Shown: positions 1-11,423, counted from the stretch's first letter. The stretch is DNA of 64,000 bases from Cristatella mucedo (GCA_009760855.2 WPIO01000037.1:1941501-2005500); one strand, 5' to 3'. Notes: generated from the sequence alone by a model not told the origin. Translations and numbers: made by a program.

Positions 1-400
1 TGCAGAGTGATCCAGTAGAACTAGCTGAGAGACTCTACCTTAGTCAGCATTCGTGAAAAGGTCCCTCGATGCAATCTCAATTTGATGCGTACGGGTCAGT
101 GTCTCTAATGAAGGTATTGCAATCCACCCATTTTTTTCCGATCCGATACCTAGTTAGGGCAGGGTGCAACATTTCATTTACATGACTCCCTGTCTAGCCA
201 GTTGTCTAACCTCGTATGTCAGGCTGCCTGCGCAAGCACTTGATGCTTCCTGCATGACAATCAGATAGCTAAGAATGCACGCCTAGAGATGCTGCACTCT
301 ATGGGTACTTCTAATACGGTTGCAGCTGACTGTAAATCAACGCCGGTCCGTTTGCTACCAAAGTGCTTGTGCTTCATTACAGATCTCACCAGATCGAAGC
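1..400. other. 5' flank of AMACR, no clear feature
   Basis: No gene or repeat family is recognised. The segment must include the AMACR promoter and 5' UTR if transcription starts close to the first coding exon, but I see no convincing TATA box or initiator. An in-frame upstream ATG at 320 is discussed in the findings. Confidence 0.3.
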
Positions 401-508
401 ATGGCTCTCAGAGGAATCAAAGTCATCGAAATGGCCGGGCTTGCCCCTGCCCCTCACTGTGGAATGATTCTCTCTGATTTTGGTGCAACTGTTACCAGAA
501 TCGACAAG
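401..508 (+). CDS. AMACR: AMACR exon 1
   Basis: Codons 1-36, ending ...VTRIDK in phase 0. The donor at 509 reads GACAAG|GCAAGC, a GC donor. No GT nearby would keep the frame to exon 2. Confidence 0.9.
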
Positions 509-965
509 GCAAGCAAATGAGAGGCATCGCCAAGTTGTGTGAATTCGGCTGCGCACTCTTGGGCGATTGTGGTTAAGTAGCTGTTTCGAACTGTGTGAGA
601 GGTGTGTGACGTGATTGATTCGTGCCTCGTGCTGCTAGTGACCTTCTCTTCACTTGTGGATAGGTTGGTGTGCCAATGCCCCCGGACGGGCTGGCCCGAG
701 GCAAACGATCGCTGGCTCTCAACCTGAAGATCCCAGAGGCTGTCGAGGTCGTGAAAAAGCTTTGTGAGAAGTCCGATGTCCTCATCGAACCCTACCGGAA
801 AGGCAAGTAAAACTTTATGGTTGTGATCTTGCCACGAGTCAGCTGATCACATGTCAGGCAAATGGCATCTCGATTGTATCTTGATTGGTGCCCTCAAGAC
901 TAACTAGTGTCAAAAATGGTTTGCCCTTCACCTACCTCAAATAGTTTACTTTGATCTGGCAATTA

Positions 966-1003
<38 letters not shown>

Positions 1004-4000
1004 TAGTATTAACTGTTTATCTGATGTCACCCTTAGCACTCAAAGATATTGATTTTGAGTGTGGTGTAGCTTCGTGCAGAAAGAATGTTTTGTATAGCTT
1101 GTTACTATGACTAAATCAATCAAGTTAACAAAGGGCTGCACAGCCCATAATCGTATGCCTCGAAAGTTGATTTGTACGCATGTTTGCATGTGCAAATAAT
1201 GACTTCGTATCTAATCTTTCGAACAAGCTCCCATTTGGTTTTCTGGGTGCAGTTGGTTTACTGGGTGCAGTTAGTTTTCTGTTTGCAGGTGGGTTTTCTG
1301 GCTGCCTCTCAGCTTATATCTGTGGTCATTATTTAGGTGATCAGTCTATCCTGTAAGTGATCAACTGTCTCGTTCTACCAAAACATGCCACAAAGCATCC
1401 CCGTGAAGCTTGTCAAGGCAAAGGCTGAGGCTCTTTCACGGCTCTCCTTACCAATAGTCTCCTAAGCACAAGAAGCTCAGAAATTACTGGTGCGATTTCT
1501 GCCTCGCCCTCTGTTGCCGACGTTGTCTGCTCGATTCTTGCACCGAATGCAGCCCTGTTGATTTACTGCCAATCTCCTCATGTTTTGTCAGGTGTCATGG
1601 AGAAACTCGGCCTTGGCCCCGAGTGTCTCCACAAGATCAACCCCGGCCTAATCTATGCAAGGCTCACAGGCTACGGACAGGCTGGTCCCTATGCCGACAA
1701 GGCCGGCCATGACATCAACTACCTCTCTGTGTCAGGTAGATCAGGCACAGCAAGCAGAATTCTACTACTTGCATCGCTAATCGTGAGCTCGTGCAAGCAT
1801 GCAGGCGCGTGTTTCCATGCGAGCGTATTTGGAAGAGAGAGCGCTCCGACGAGCACGCGCAAGCGTACCCGTGCAAGCATACCTACTCAAGCATGCCCAC
1901 GCAAGCATGCCCACGCAAGCATGCCCACGCAAGCATGCCCACGCAAGCATGCCCACGCAAGCATGCCCACGCAAGCATGCCCACGCAAGCATGCCCACGC
2001 AAACGTGGGCAGGCATCATGTGCATTCAGGCGCCATTGCATGCTAGCATGTGTGCATGGATGTGGTCTGCTCCAAGCATCGGCGTCAGCAGCTGCGGGCA
2101 GGTCCATGCATATCTTTTTACAGGCATTCTTTCAAAGCTGGGCAGGCCGGACAGCAATCCGATCGGGCCGGTCAACTTGCTTGCCGATTTTGGTGGCGGA
2201 GGCCTCACGTGTGCGCTAGGCATCGCCATGGCTCTGTACGAGCGCACGAGGTCAGGCCGGGGTCAGGTGATTGACTGCAGCATGGTGGAAGGTGCGGCCT
2301 ACCTAGGTGAGTAAGTCTGCCAGCTCCCTCGCCTTTCTGTGTGACGCCATTTTCCCTGCACATGCTTTCTGTGTGACGCCATTTTCCCTGCACGTGCACA
2401 TGCTTTGCCGCGCTGGAGTGCAGCTACTATTGCAGCTACTAGGCTGGATTGCCTACACGGCCTATTCAAAGGACTAGGCCTGCTGCTGTGCACAGGGTAC
2501 GCCTACCTCGGCAACCCTCTGAGTGCAAGAGGTTTGTGTACATGCTGTCAGCCTTTTTTGAGGCCGAGATACTATATTGATTTAGCTCTCGCTGGTCAAG
2601 GCTGCAGCATGTGAGTGCATTCGATCGTGTCTCTTCACCATAGCAATATGATTCGTGCCGTGCTTAGTGGTATGCACAGCACAACCTGTCCATAGTTCAG
2701 TCTAATTACTTACATTTGTGTACTTGGCTTTGAGGGAACCTTCACTAACGAGACCAACCGTTGGCTGCCTTTTTGTGTTTTGGTCTGAAGCTAGCCTGGA
2801 CATAGTCAGCAAAGCCAAGTTAGTAGCCACGCCCCTATTTGCCAACCGAGCTCCGAGCTTCATTCACACTGCGCTGTGCCTCATCTAAAGGCAGTGATCG
2901 GATGTGCCGGTGAGCTTGTAAACAGTAGCTGTCACCAAGTTGTCTAATTAGGTAGCAGCCGGTCTATTCGTTCTTTCGGCAATGCAGCATTGGGACGGTG
3001 CCCAGGCAGCAGCATAGCCACGTGGTTGACCTTCTGCCCGTGTTCTCCTCTGCTGTGCCACGGCTGGTTCAGCCTCTGCGGCAACTCTGCAAGACATCTG
3101 AAAGGTCCGCACATCATGCACGACAGCTCCTGCTTTGTTTCCCCAGGCTCATTTCTGTGGAAGTCGAGGAATCAAAATTACGGCTTTGACCTGTGGGGAT
3201 CCGGTCGCGGCAACAATCTGTTAGACGGCGGATTCCACTTTTACGACACGTACAAGACCAAGGACGACAAGTACATGGCGGTCGGCGCTCTCGAGCCGCA
3301 GTTCTACGCTCGGCTGCTGCAAGGTGAGGGTCACGGACAGGACACTGCCTGCGAACCTTGGCAGCTGGACATGCCTGTTGCAGCAGCTGCAGCGTAGGGG
3401 AGTGGTGGCAGGGTTTGTGGCCGCAGTGGCCTTCTCCAGCCTCGTTTTGACGGGGCCGAAGCTTATTCTGGCATTCCTGCTGTTCTCGTGTGCCATCCTC
3501 TGATTTCTTGCAGCCGGTCTAGTATTCTGCTATTGGTTTTGATGTTTTTGGCTCGTTCAGTTTGCCACAGGACAAGTGGAGAGCTAGGTGCACGGCATCG
3601 CCCTTGTGCCTGCCCGCATCGATGCATTCACGATGGCGCGCCTGCGCAGCCCCTGCACCTTGCCTGCACGTGCCGCTCAGCAGAGGCTAGGCACTAGCTA
3701 GCGGCTGCTTCCCCCCCCCCACTCACCTCCCCATCGGGCAAGCACCCGGGTTCGATTCTCTTAGGTGCATGCCGGACGTTCATTTGCCTGTACCCGAATA
3801 ATAGTAATAATAAAATCAAGACAGTTGTATAGTACCCTAAGGGACTACATTTCTGTCTAGACACTTACGGATGCTGACAAATTATTTCAATTGGCTAGCG
3901 ATAGGCATGCATAGTGTCAGCATAAGCACAACCAGAACATCTCACACGGACTGAGCAAAAGCTAGCTGGAGCAGGCGGATTTATACCTTTTTTCACTATC

Positions 4001-6229
4001 TTAAGTCAGTAGACCAGTGGCACTATGGCAAATCCGAGAATGAAATATTTCTTATTGATAAGCCGGAGAAAGAGAGCGGAGGAATTGTATGGGCAGGACG
4101 ACCTGCTAGTAGTGAGTTGCAAAAGTCTAGTCGGGATGCCGCAAATCTCTTGACCAGATTGGCTGCAGTCCCCTTAAATAAGCAGGCCTGATTTTTGTGT
4201 GCAGCGGAGCCGAGCTGATAGTATGCCGACTTGCCTGTGGAGCTGATCGTCTAGTGAAAGGTTAATTTAGAACCGGTCGTCCAGATTGCATGCAGAAATT
4301 ACAAGCAATACGCTGCACCGAGCCCACTGGGACCATTGAATTTTCCCATTTCTAACTGACACCTGGTTTTCCTATAACTAGCAAGTTGATTCTATTGTTA
4401 TTCTATTTGAGAAAGTTTGCTGCTACCTGTATGCAAATGTCAGCAATGCTTGCTTCAGACAAGTCTAGAGAGTTTAATGTGCTGAAAAGAACTCACAGTT
4501 ACAGCTGATTGCCACGAGCGTACAATTGAAAGCCCGAATACATTGCAATTACATCGGTAGGAGGGAAAGTATAAATTGTGAAAGGAAGTTGACCGAGAAA
4601 AGGCCCCGTGGATACCTAATACTTTAAAGGCTCATTGGATGACGACAAGTCAGCATTCCTGTGATGATATGTGCTCAGGAAAGATCTAGTGATTAACGTT
4701 GCTGAGATATCCAGTAGAGATAGCAGAAACTGAGCAGTCAATGTGGCATTACGGATATTTGTATGCACTCGAGACGGTGCTGACACTGTGAGGTGATTAG
4801 CACTAAAACCTCACTTGAACTTGTTAGGCTTGAAGTTTAGATAAAAGAATGTAACTGGTTTGCCACTACACGTTCCAGTATCTTCGGCAAGAACGACAGT
4901 AGGAAGATTGTGCAAACGATACTCAAGTTTGGTTGGTTTAGTGTTGTCTTCTTAATTAGTAGCCAAACAACAGTCCTGTTAAAGATTTCAGGAACAAGAC
5001 CAAGGCTAAGGACATATTTACCACCATTTTAGTAATGCATGGCCCCAGCAAATCTGCATCTCAGAAGGTGATCAGCAAAACGCCAAATTCATGTGAGTCT
5101 GCATGCACAGTGGCCTGCTGCTGATAGACAAGAACTTATTAGGTAGGCCTCCAGCTCTGCGTTAAGTCTGCAGTCACGTTTGGGTTTCACTCAATGAGCT
5201 GATAAGGCTCGATTTCTCCGGCTGAGCTTAATATCCGTAGTACTTGGTTCTGTGTGTCCTAAATTACTATCCTAGCGGATTTAACAGCCTCTTTTTATAT
5301 GGCTGCAGAAGAGCCCTAAAGGCTATCACCACTGATTAAAGTGACAATAAAGGATCGCCTACTGCAGGATTCGAACCCACGACCTCGGGCCGGGGTCGTG
5401 AAGAGCAACCGCCTTACCTAGTGTGCCATCTCGGCTCACCATATGGGCCCAGCTTGCAGTGCAATGTAAGTCTTGATTATAGGAAAGGCATGGTTTCAGC
5501 ATAGCCCAAGTTCTACCGGGTGCTTTTGTTGCAAGCCTTGCCGATTCAGCATGCCTAGTTCACCCACATGCTCAACACAGCAAGTGGCAGACACTGGCTA
5601 GATCACCAATTTGTCCACTAGGTAGTAGTGCTGCTGTAACACAGTATCGTGACGCGGTTGTGTGGAGCCAGCAGTGCAGGCAGCCAAATGGAGGCCTGCA
5701 ACTGGAAGTGCAACTGCACATACGCCTATTGTGCTAGGCCAGGCTGGACTATTCATTCGACCCCTTGTGTACAGCTACCTATGCCTTAATCCATCCGTCG
5801 GGAATTCGCTTTTCCTCTCGTGCAGGTCTTAACCTGGAGGGACGGATCAGCCAGTTCGGTCAGCCGCAGCCTGCTGCCAAAGAGATCGTGTCCCAAGTCT
5901 TTGCCACAAAGACTCGGGATGAGTGGGCTGCCATCTTTGACAAGCTGGATGCATGCGTCACGCCCGTCTTGGAGCTGGACTCGGCTCACGAGCACCTCCA
6001 CAACGCATCGCGGCAGTCGTTCATCGGGAACGCCGGCGGCTTGAGCGAGCCTGGGCCTGCTCCGCGCCTGAGCCGCACCCCGGGGGTGGTGGCCAGCACG
6101 CGGCAGCCGGACGTGGCCGAGAACAGTGTCGATGTGCTTCGCGACTACGGCTTCGGCGGAGACGAAGTCGAGCGCCTGCTTCGCGACGGCGTGGTGCTTC
6201 AATCGCCATCTGGCAGCAGCAAGCTCTAG
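401..6229 (+). CDS. AMACR: Alpha-methylacyl-CoA racemase, six exons
   Basis: This enzyme interconverts (2R)- and (2S)-methylacyl-CoA thioesters, needed for beta-oxidation of branched-chain fatty acids and bile-acid-type side chains in peroxisomes and mitochondria. Exons: 401-508, 664-802, 1592-1735, 2124-2306, 3147-3323 and 5826-6229. They join in frame to 1155 nt, 384 aa plus stop, against 382 aa for the human protein. The start at 401 gives [16 protein letters not shown], which aligns with the vertebrate N-terminus. The catalytic pair of CoA-transferase family III racemases is present: His122 in GHDINYL and Asp152 in NLLADF. Glu241 in GALEPQFY is also conserved. The protein ends in SSKL, a canonical peroxisomal targeting signal 1. 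Introns 1 and 2 use GC donors; introns 3-5 use GT. Intron 5 is 2.5 kb and holds repeats. No key residue is missing, so the gene looks functional. Confidence 0.95.
664..802 (+). CDS. AMACR: AMACR exon 2
   Basis: Encodes [20 protein letters not shown] onward to ...LIEPYRK, ending in phase 1. The acceptor is GGATAG|GTT. The donor is AAAG|GCAAGT. Using the GT four bases later (807) would shift the frame into exon 3, so GC is the donor. Confidence 0.9.
963..1003. repeat. (TTA)n microsatellite in AMACR intron 2
   Basis: Uninterrupted TTA triplets, about 13 units. LINE and SINE 3' ends in this genome often end in TTA-rich tails, so this may mark an eroded retroposon. Confidence 0.9.
1592..1735 (+). 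CDS. AMACR: AMACR exon 3, carries catalytic His
   Basis: Starts with [10 protein letters not shown] and ends [10 protein letters not shown]. Acceptor TTGTCAG, donor G|GTAGAT, phase 1 at both ends. Catalytic His122 lies here. Confidence 0.93.
1891..2002. repeat. 14-bp minisatellite in AMACR intron 3
   Basis: Eight perfect head-to-tail copies of GCATGCCCACGCAA, with partial units upstream from about 1867. They sit about 120 bases before exon 4. Long ORFs on both strands here are artefacts of the repeat. Confidence 0.95.
2124..2306 (+). CDS. AMACR: AMACR exon 4, carries catalytic Asp
   Basis: Encodes GILSKLGR...[11 protein letters not shown]...MVEGAAYL. Acceptor TTTACAG, donor CTAG|GTGAGT, phase 1. 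Asp152 in NLLADF is the second catalytic residue. Confidence 0.93.
3147..3323 (+). CDS. AMACR: AMACR exon 5
   Basis: Encodes [12 protein letters not shown]...[14 protein letters not shown]...[17 protein letters not shown]. Acceptor CCCCAG, donor CAAG|GTGAGG, phase 1. It is four residues longer than human in the variable stretch before LLDGG. Confidence 0.93.
4545..5040 (-). mobile_element. Decayed LINE-derived segment in AMACR intron 5
   Basis: The part at about 4750-5040 resembles 56930-57190, including shared wording around TTAGCxCTAAAACC, CTTCTTAATTAGT and CTAAGGACATATTT. On the minus strand that segment corresponds to the LINE reverse-transcriptase N-terminal region. The part at 4545-4640 matches 57733-57835. 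Both are far too decayed to code. Confidence 0.5.
5277..5439 (-). mobile_element. tRNA-derived SINE, family A
   Basis: Read on the minus strand, it starts with a tRNA-like head (TGGCACACTAGGTAAGGCGG, then B box GGTTCGAATCC at 5368-5378). The body follows with GATCCTTTAT, GTGATAGCC, GGCTCTTCTGC and an end near GAGGCTGTTAAAT. The same order recurs at 21.9, 41.3, 42.1, 49.3, 50.7 and 52.5 kb. Confidence 0.85.
5826..6229 (+). CDS. AMACR: AMACR exon 6, C-terminal part with SKL
   Basis: Acceptor CGTGCAG. Encodes [13 protein letters not shown]... through [20 protein letters not shown] to ...SGSSKL and stop TAG. The C-terminal SKL is a PTS1 signal. High GC third positions fit genuine coding DNA. Confidence 0.95.
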
Positions 6230-6495
6230 CCACTGCTATAGGCGGCCGTGGGGAAGGGTGTGGCACAGCCAGTGTACCGCCGAAGTGGACCGCTGGGCCG
6301 GCTTGTGCTGCCGCCCGGCATCTCGTCGGCTGGTGCAGCCGGTACCCAGTGGCCGTGGCCAAGCGATGGATGGCTTAGCAGTCGATTCCCTGCCGAACGG
6401 ACTGGTTGCAAGTGCTGGACTAGTTTCGTGCGATTGAATCTGTTTGGCACCATGCGTGCAGCAAAATGAATTCGTTCAGTCTTTGAGTGCGCTGC

Positions 6496-6501
6496 AATAA
6501 A
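6496..6501 (+). terminator. AMACR: AMACR polyadenylation signal AATAAA
   Basis: A canonical AATAAA lies 267 bases after the stop codon and is the first good signal downstream, so it is the likely mRNA 3' end signal. Confidence 0.6.
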
Positions 6502-6505
6502 CACT

Positions 6506-7787
6506 CCGGCGTAAGAGCGAACAGAAAACAAGCAGACTTCCTTTTTACCTGACCTTTATTTATCATGCCAATGTGTAGCTTAACTGCACTATTGTGCATG
6601 CCCCAATCTTTGAGCCTGTCGTTGCTGTGGCAAGCAAAGACTGACCTAGTGGACTGAGAGGACATCGAGGACAGTTGGCATTGTCACCGGCGACTGTGTG
6701 TGCAAATTGGAGCGACCGGCCAGTTCTGCGAGAGCCCGAAAGTGTCTGTCTGGCCAGGGGAGCTGTATTGCCCACACTGGCGGGGCACTCGTTAGAAAGC
6801 ACCAAGAGAGAGGGTCTAGGTGTAAAGCTCGTAAACCCTACATGTGACAATAGAGAAAATACTTGAAAGCGAAAATCCTTCTGAGAGCTATAACAGCAGT
6901 GGAAAGAAAATCCTTCAACGAGCTGTCCCGGTTAAGCGATTGGCTAAAAGGCACATCTTCTTTGAGAGTTCTTTCTCTAAATAGGCTTACGTTAGGAGAG
7001 AATATGAGAGGCCTGTGTTTCTCGTTCACCGGTCATCTGACTACACTCGACTAATCTATAATGATAGTCTATAATATTGGTTTATAATACTGGTTTGTAG
7101 TGCTAACGATTATCAGGTCAATGCTATGCGATCACCAAAAGCAATAGCCTCCCAAGAACAACGGACTTTCGCTAGCAAGGAATCCGTGAATATTTCTATT
7201 AACGCATTTTGATTTAGATGAAGAGCGAAAGAGCTTGAGACCTTTCAGCCAACCCTCGAGCCCCAGTGTCAGGCTGACAAGAATGAATCGACAATTAATC
7301 TCAGACCGGAAACTCCCGCGACCAGTAGGATTCGGACAAAAAACTCCCTGCGGGGGGGGGGGGGGGGGGAGGGAGGGAGGCATCTTTCATGACAGAAATA
7401 AGTCATGCAGACATAGATACACTGGCAGGTACCCTTCGACATCATTCAACAGCGTCGCCATATTTAGTCAAGTCAAGGCCTCCCTTAGTGTCCCCTTGGG
7501 GCCTTTCGTTCCAGACGGTGTCCACAGCTTTGAAGACAGTCATTCGTCGGATTCTTCAGGAAAAACGGTACTCGACTTATATAGACATCCATAGAAGCGT
7601 GTACCAACATAAGCCCAAGGGTCTCAAGCTGAGCGGCTTCGGTGGTAGGCATGGGAGTGGGACATTGGCACTTGGCTACTTCTCGTCTCTCCTAGTCTCA
7701 GTCGTCCAGAGACAGAGACCCTGATCTTCGTCCTTTATCGTCTGCTCACCGTTGCAATGGTTATATTTATTGCTGTCATCTAATATA
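6506..7787. other. Intergenic, no gene seen; poly-G tract
   Basis: I see no conserved coding sequence. An 18-base poly-G run (7352-7369) followed by GGGAGG units is the only notable feature and is a likely assembly or sequencing weak point. Confidence 0.5.
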
Positions 7788-8239
7788 CAATCTTCCTTCG
7801 CTTATCGAGGTTAATTCATTCCTAACTCTACAGCGATAAGTGAATTTTCGTGAAGTAGGATTACTTATGTATAAATCGAATATTTGTGTAGTTAGTGCAT
7901 ATAAAACACGCGCACGACTCTCTAAATACGGTTTTTAACATTATCAGAGCCATCTGGACATGAAATGACACCCTTTTAGTCACCATTACACTCGTATTAA
8001 CCAAAGTTCTTGCCCACACGCAAGCAGCGGTCGAGCGGCTGCACCTGGCGTTGAAGGATTTTCGGGGGTGCTCGAATTTTAATTTTAATTGTAACGCAGG
8101 TGTGAACAATTTACCCCGAAAAACGAACTCGTGCTATATCATTTTCACCTTCTCGATCAACTTTTCAATGACTATAGTTGAAAAACCGCGATCGAGTGAA
8201 GCCGCGAAAGTCGAAGCGCGAAGTGGCGAGGGACGACTG
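7788..8239. mobile_element. Tigger/pogo-like MITE with TA target duplication
   Basis: A 452-bp unit bounded by TA dinucleotides (7786-7787 and 8240-8241). The right end read inward is CAGTCGTCCCTCGCCACTTC, continuing with CGACTTTCGCGGCTTCACTC, very like Tigger-type termini. The left end CAATCTTCCTTCGCTTATCG matches imperfectly. No transposase is encoded. Confidence 0.65.
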
Positions 8240-8574
8240 TAGCCTGAAATAGTCAGGCTTGCAAATAAAATAAACTGAGTGCAGTAAATTAGCCCCCTCC
8301 GATCTTAGCTTACAGGTAAGGGTGCTCGAACTATAGTACCGAGGTTGCAGCAGGCTTATTGCCCATTGCAAGCAGGAGCGAGGATAACTGCTGAGACTAT
8401 TCAGCCAATGCATAAATGTGGCTGTTGAATCAGCTAACCTTTACTTTACTTCACTTTGAAGTTATAATTCACTTTCTAAAGAAAATCGAGATATGCACTT
8501 ATATATTTATCTCTGGCTGTAAGTCGGAAAAGCTGCTCAGACTAAGTGGATGTTGTACTGGTAAGCTTTTCCAT

Positions 8575-8830
8575 ATTGCACAGATAGAGAAAGTGGGTAG
8601 CATAGGCAGAACCTGGAGGGCAGTCGAGTAAGTGAGTAGCATCGAAGTAGCAGTGGAGGATTGCTTGACAGGATGTGCTAGAGTTGGCCAACGGAATAAA
8701 AAATTTAACAACTATGAAGGTGAATTCAAAGGTCTAGGACATGCAAAGCAAAATCTTGTGTTAGCAGCAGTTTTTATGAGAAATAATGAGGCAGCAGCTA
8801 ATTTATCGTTCTCAGAGAACCAAGTCATAA
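8575..8830 (-). mobile_element. Strongly diverged LINE family 2 fragment
   Basis: Shares its order with the 9.6-10.1 kb copy: GAGTAGCATCGAAGTAGCAG, then AGGTCTAGGACATGCAAAGC, then the segment matching TTAAAGACCGTTGGCGAC on the other strand. It is the C-terminal end of the reverse transcriptase ORF, with indels. Confidence 0.5.
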
Positions 8831-9588
8831 CAGCCCCCTTTGCAAAGGCGACGTATGACATGCGACTAAATTTCTTGGACTTGGCAACCAGCATTGCAGC
8901 CATATTAATCACCAATTGTAGAGGCTCAATTGCTTTTTCGGTAGCACTGTCGAGAATACTGAGTTAAGAGTATTCCAGTCTAGACACCACTAGGGAGCCA
9001 AAAGATTTCAACCATAACGTCAGCAAAACTTTTGCACAGCGTCCTATAAGAACTGAATCTATTTACATACGTGCTGGGAAGGAGACCCTTAGCCAGCCAC
9101 TATGGCAAGCATCCCCTAACCAAGGATGGGGATCGAACATGATGACCGGATGCGGAAGTTTCTTTTGAACAGAACTTTTGAGACGTGAATCAGCCGTCAG
9201 AGAGGGCAGCTAACATACGAGCACTTGCGATGATGGTCACACTAAAGCACTCGCAATTAGGAGAGCGAACCCTAGTAGTCCTGAAGTAGCCTTACACTTT
9301 CCGACAATCGTAGCAAGCCTGCACTGCTCGGGGTGTGGAATGAGCCAACAGCCCACATCCATGACAGCTTGCACAGGTCGCGTTCTCCTAGCCCTGAACC
9401 GACGTCTTGCTGACGTCTATTAGTCTAGTGCGACGAGGTACGCGCTTAGACGCGATAGATCAAAGGTAAGCAATTCTGGCGGAGAATCCTAGCAGATATC
9501 GCCGAAAGGGAGTGATCACCTGGAGAGCGAGAAATGACCACCCACGCCTACGCTTCGATCGAGTGGGAACAGTCAGCAATCTTCGACG

Positions 9589-10080
9589 GGTAATGTATCT
9601 CCGTCTGTAACTCCACAAAGTCATAAAGACCATGTGGGCGTTACGCAGGAGAGTTTTGTATAGCGCACTCACAGCCTAAGCGGCTTTCGGTACGCATTCG
9701 GTAGCCAACAGACTTCGTCTCACGCGACAAAGAGAAAGTGCGAAGCATAGCAGAGTTAGGAGAGCAGTTGAGGTAGTGAGTGGCATAGAAGTAGCAGTTC
9801 AGGACCGCTGAAAAAGATGTGCCATAGTCGGCAGTTGGAGAGTAGATGTCGTTGCGTAAGAATTGTGGGAGCGAGTTCCACAGTCTAGGACCTGCAGAGC
9901 TAAAGCTTCTGTCGCCAACTGTCTTTAAGTGGAGGAATGGGACAGCTAATTTATTGTCCACACAGGAACGGAGGGCGCGAACAGGCTGAAACTGATGTAG
10001 CAGTTCAGCTAGGTATGAAGGAGCCAAGCCGTGGCGGGCCTTGTGGGTCAGCGTAAGAACTTTGCTCTGTACTCCGAGCT
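9589..10080 (-). mobile_element. LINE family 2, 3' end (truncated)
   Basis: The minus strand encodes the tail of a CR1/L2-like reverse transcriptase: [20 protein letters not shown]...[20 protein letters not shown]. It ends in the family 2 signature GGAGTTACAGACGGAGATAC. Further copies are at 21.8, 33.3, 37.6 and 51.2 kb. The element is 5'-truncated and dead. Confidence 0.85.
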
Positions 10081-10301
10081 TAAGTGCAGTATATCAATGA
10101 CAGCAACTCCGAGTGGAAAATGCCAATACACGTTACTTAGCGCATCGGTCGCCGGTTGAAAAATGCTTGGAACAGCAACCAGCCAACGCAATCTGCTCAC
10201 TTCCCCAGGCCACCCCTGCCCGTCACAGAAATTAATAGTGAACCACTTGCCCCTCTCCCATGGCCCGCTCGGCTCTGATCCTACAACGGTTATCTAAAAG
10301 G

Positions 10302-10304
<3 letters not shown>

Positions 10305-10373
<69 letters not shown>
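10305..10373. repeat. (GA)n microsatellite
   Basis: About 34 uninterrupted GA units, directly outside the left edge of the inverted-repeat block. Confidence 0.98.
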
Positions 10374-10376
<3 letters not shown>

Positions 10377-10424
10377 GTAAGAGCAACGGTATGTGGGAAT
10401 GCGACGACGTGGGTCTTCCCCGGT

Positions 10425-11100
10425 TTACGTAGGGGTGAAGTAAGATTGTAGCTCAGAGCCAGCGACAGTGGTGGGACTGGGTGGTCGGTGGCACTTCGGA
10501 CGATGGAGGCGAGTAGGCCGTCCACGATAGCGATTGAAGAAAAGGAGAGGGTCAACATCGGGAGAATTTGGTGGACCCCTCCGAATACGGTCGTATAGCG
10601 CCCGTGCTCGCATTTTGTGTGTGCGCGCGTCGTCCCGGCATAGGGATTTGCCCATGCGAACTAGAAGTAGTTCGGTGTAGTGCGTACGGTATTCCTGCCG
10701 TTAGGTATAAGCGGAGCCCTAGTTCTCCAGTCAGGGCCTAGGCTCCGGTTAGGGCTCCTCGTCTTATTTGGGTCGTTCCCCACATTAGACGTAGGTAGCC
10801 TAAGTGCGAGGACGTATTCCCTCCGCAAGAGTGCTTGTGCTGAGGAAAGCGTGTGAGGAGTGTGGAGATAAAACTGAGCTAAACGCGCGGTGACAGTGCG
10901 CTTGCGAATAAAGCTCAGTACAAATTCCTAATTTGTGTTGCTCGCTTTCCGATTCACGCCGCAGACTCACGACCCCCTTCGGTAACGGTAAGTAGGTCTG
11001 CGCCAAAAACGCTCGTTTCGTGGCGGCCTTATTGCGCGTAGGCGCGCACCGAACGGCATTAGGCGGTAGGTTATGCCGCTAGGTAAGCGGCAGGTTAAGC
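10425..11100 (-). mobile_element. Partial inverted copy of the element at 11.1-13.4 kb
   Basis: Read on the minus strand this matches parts of 11135-12950. 10814-11100 is the reverse complement of 11135-11423. The stretch near 10720-10800 matches the 163-bp repeat unit at 12.4-12.7 kb. 10565-10655 matches 12720-12815 even in protein frame (RTHK...ARALYDRIRRGPPNSP versus RTHK...ARARYDRIRWSPPNPP). Relative to the right copy it lacks the internal part, about 11.42-12.38 kb. Confidence 0.6.
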
Positions 11101-11423
11101 ATATTCCTGTAACGCCGAAGGCTCGGCGGGGTAGGCTTGACCTGCCGCTTACCTAGCGGCGTAGCCTAGCGCCTAATGCCGTTCGGTGCGCGCCTACGCG
11201 AAATAATGCCGCCACGAAACGAGCGTTTCTGGCGCTGACCTACTTACCGTTACCAAAGGGGGGCCGTGAGTCTGCGGCGTGAATTGGAAAGCGAGACATA
11301 CAAATTGGGGATTTTACTGAACTTTATTCGCAAGCGCACAAAGTCGCTTCGCGTCTAGCTCAGTTTTATCTCCACACTCCTCGCACGTTCTCAACAGCAC
11401 CAACACTCTTGCGGAGGGAATAC
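10814..11423. repeat. Large inverted repeat, about 288-bp arms
   Basis: Arms at 10814-11100 and 11135-11423 are near-perfect reverse complements, separated by a 34-base spacer. Both outer ends read GTATTCCCTCCGCAAGAGTG from outside in. Small indels and substitutions are visible between the arms (for example CCCCCTTCGG versus CCAAAGGGGGG). Confidence 0.9.

Noticed and set aside
1558-2314. Several overlapping ORFs on both strands with HA/QACPRK repeats
   Set aside because: They read through AMACR exon ends into the intronic 14-bp minisatellite.
3730-3830. tRNA-like B box GGGTTCGATTC with a short TAA-rich tail
   Set aside because: Only one motif, with no A box or family body. It could be an eroded SINE but is too weak to list.
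5350-5440. Possible tRNA gene (A and B box-like sequences)
   Set aside because: The same head recurs at seven or more sites fused to a common non-tRNA body, which marks a SINE, not a functional tRNA.
10425-10655. Possible small genes sharing ARALYDRIRRGPPN-type sequence at 10.5 and 12.7 kb
   Set aside because: The frames are short, lie in inverted copies of one element and have no family match. Similarity is explained by DNA homology.
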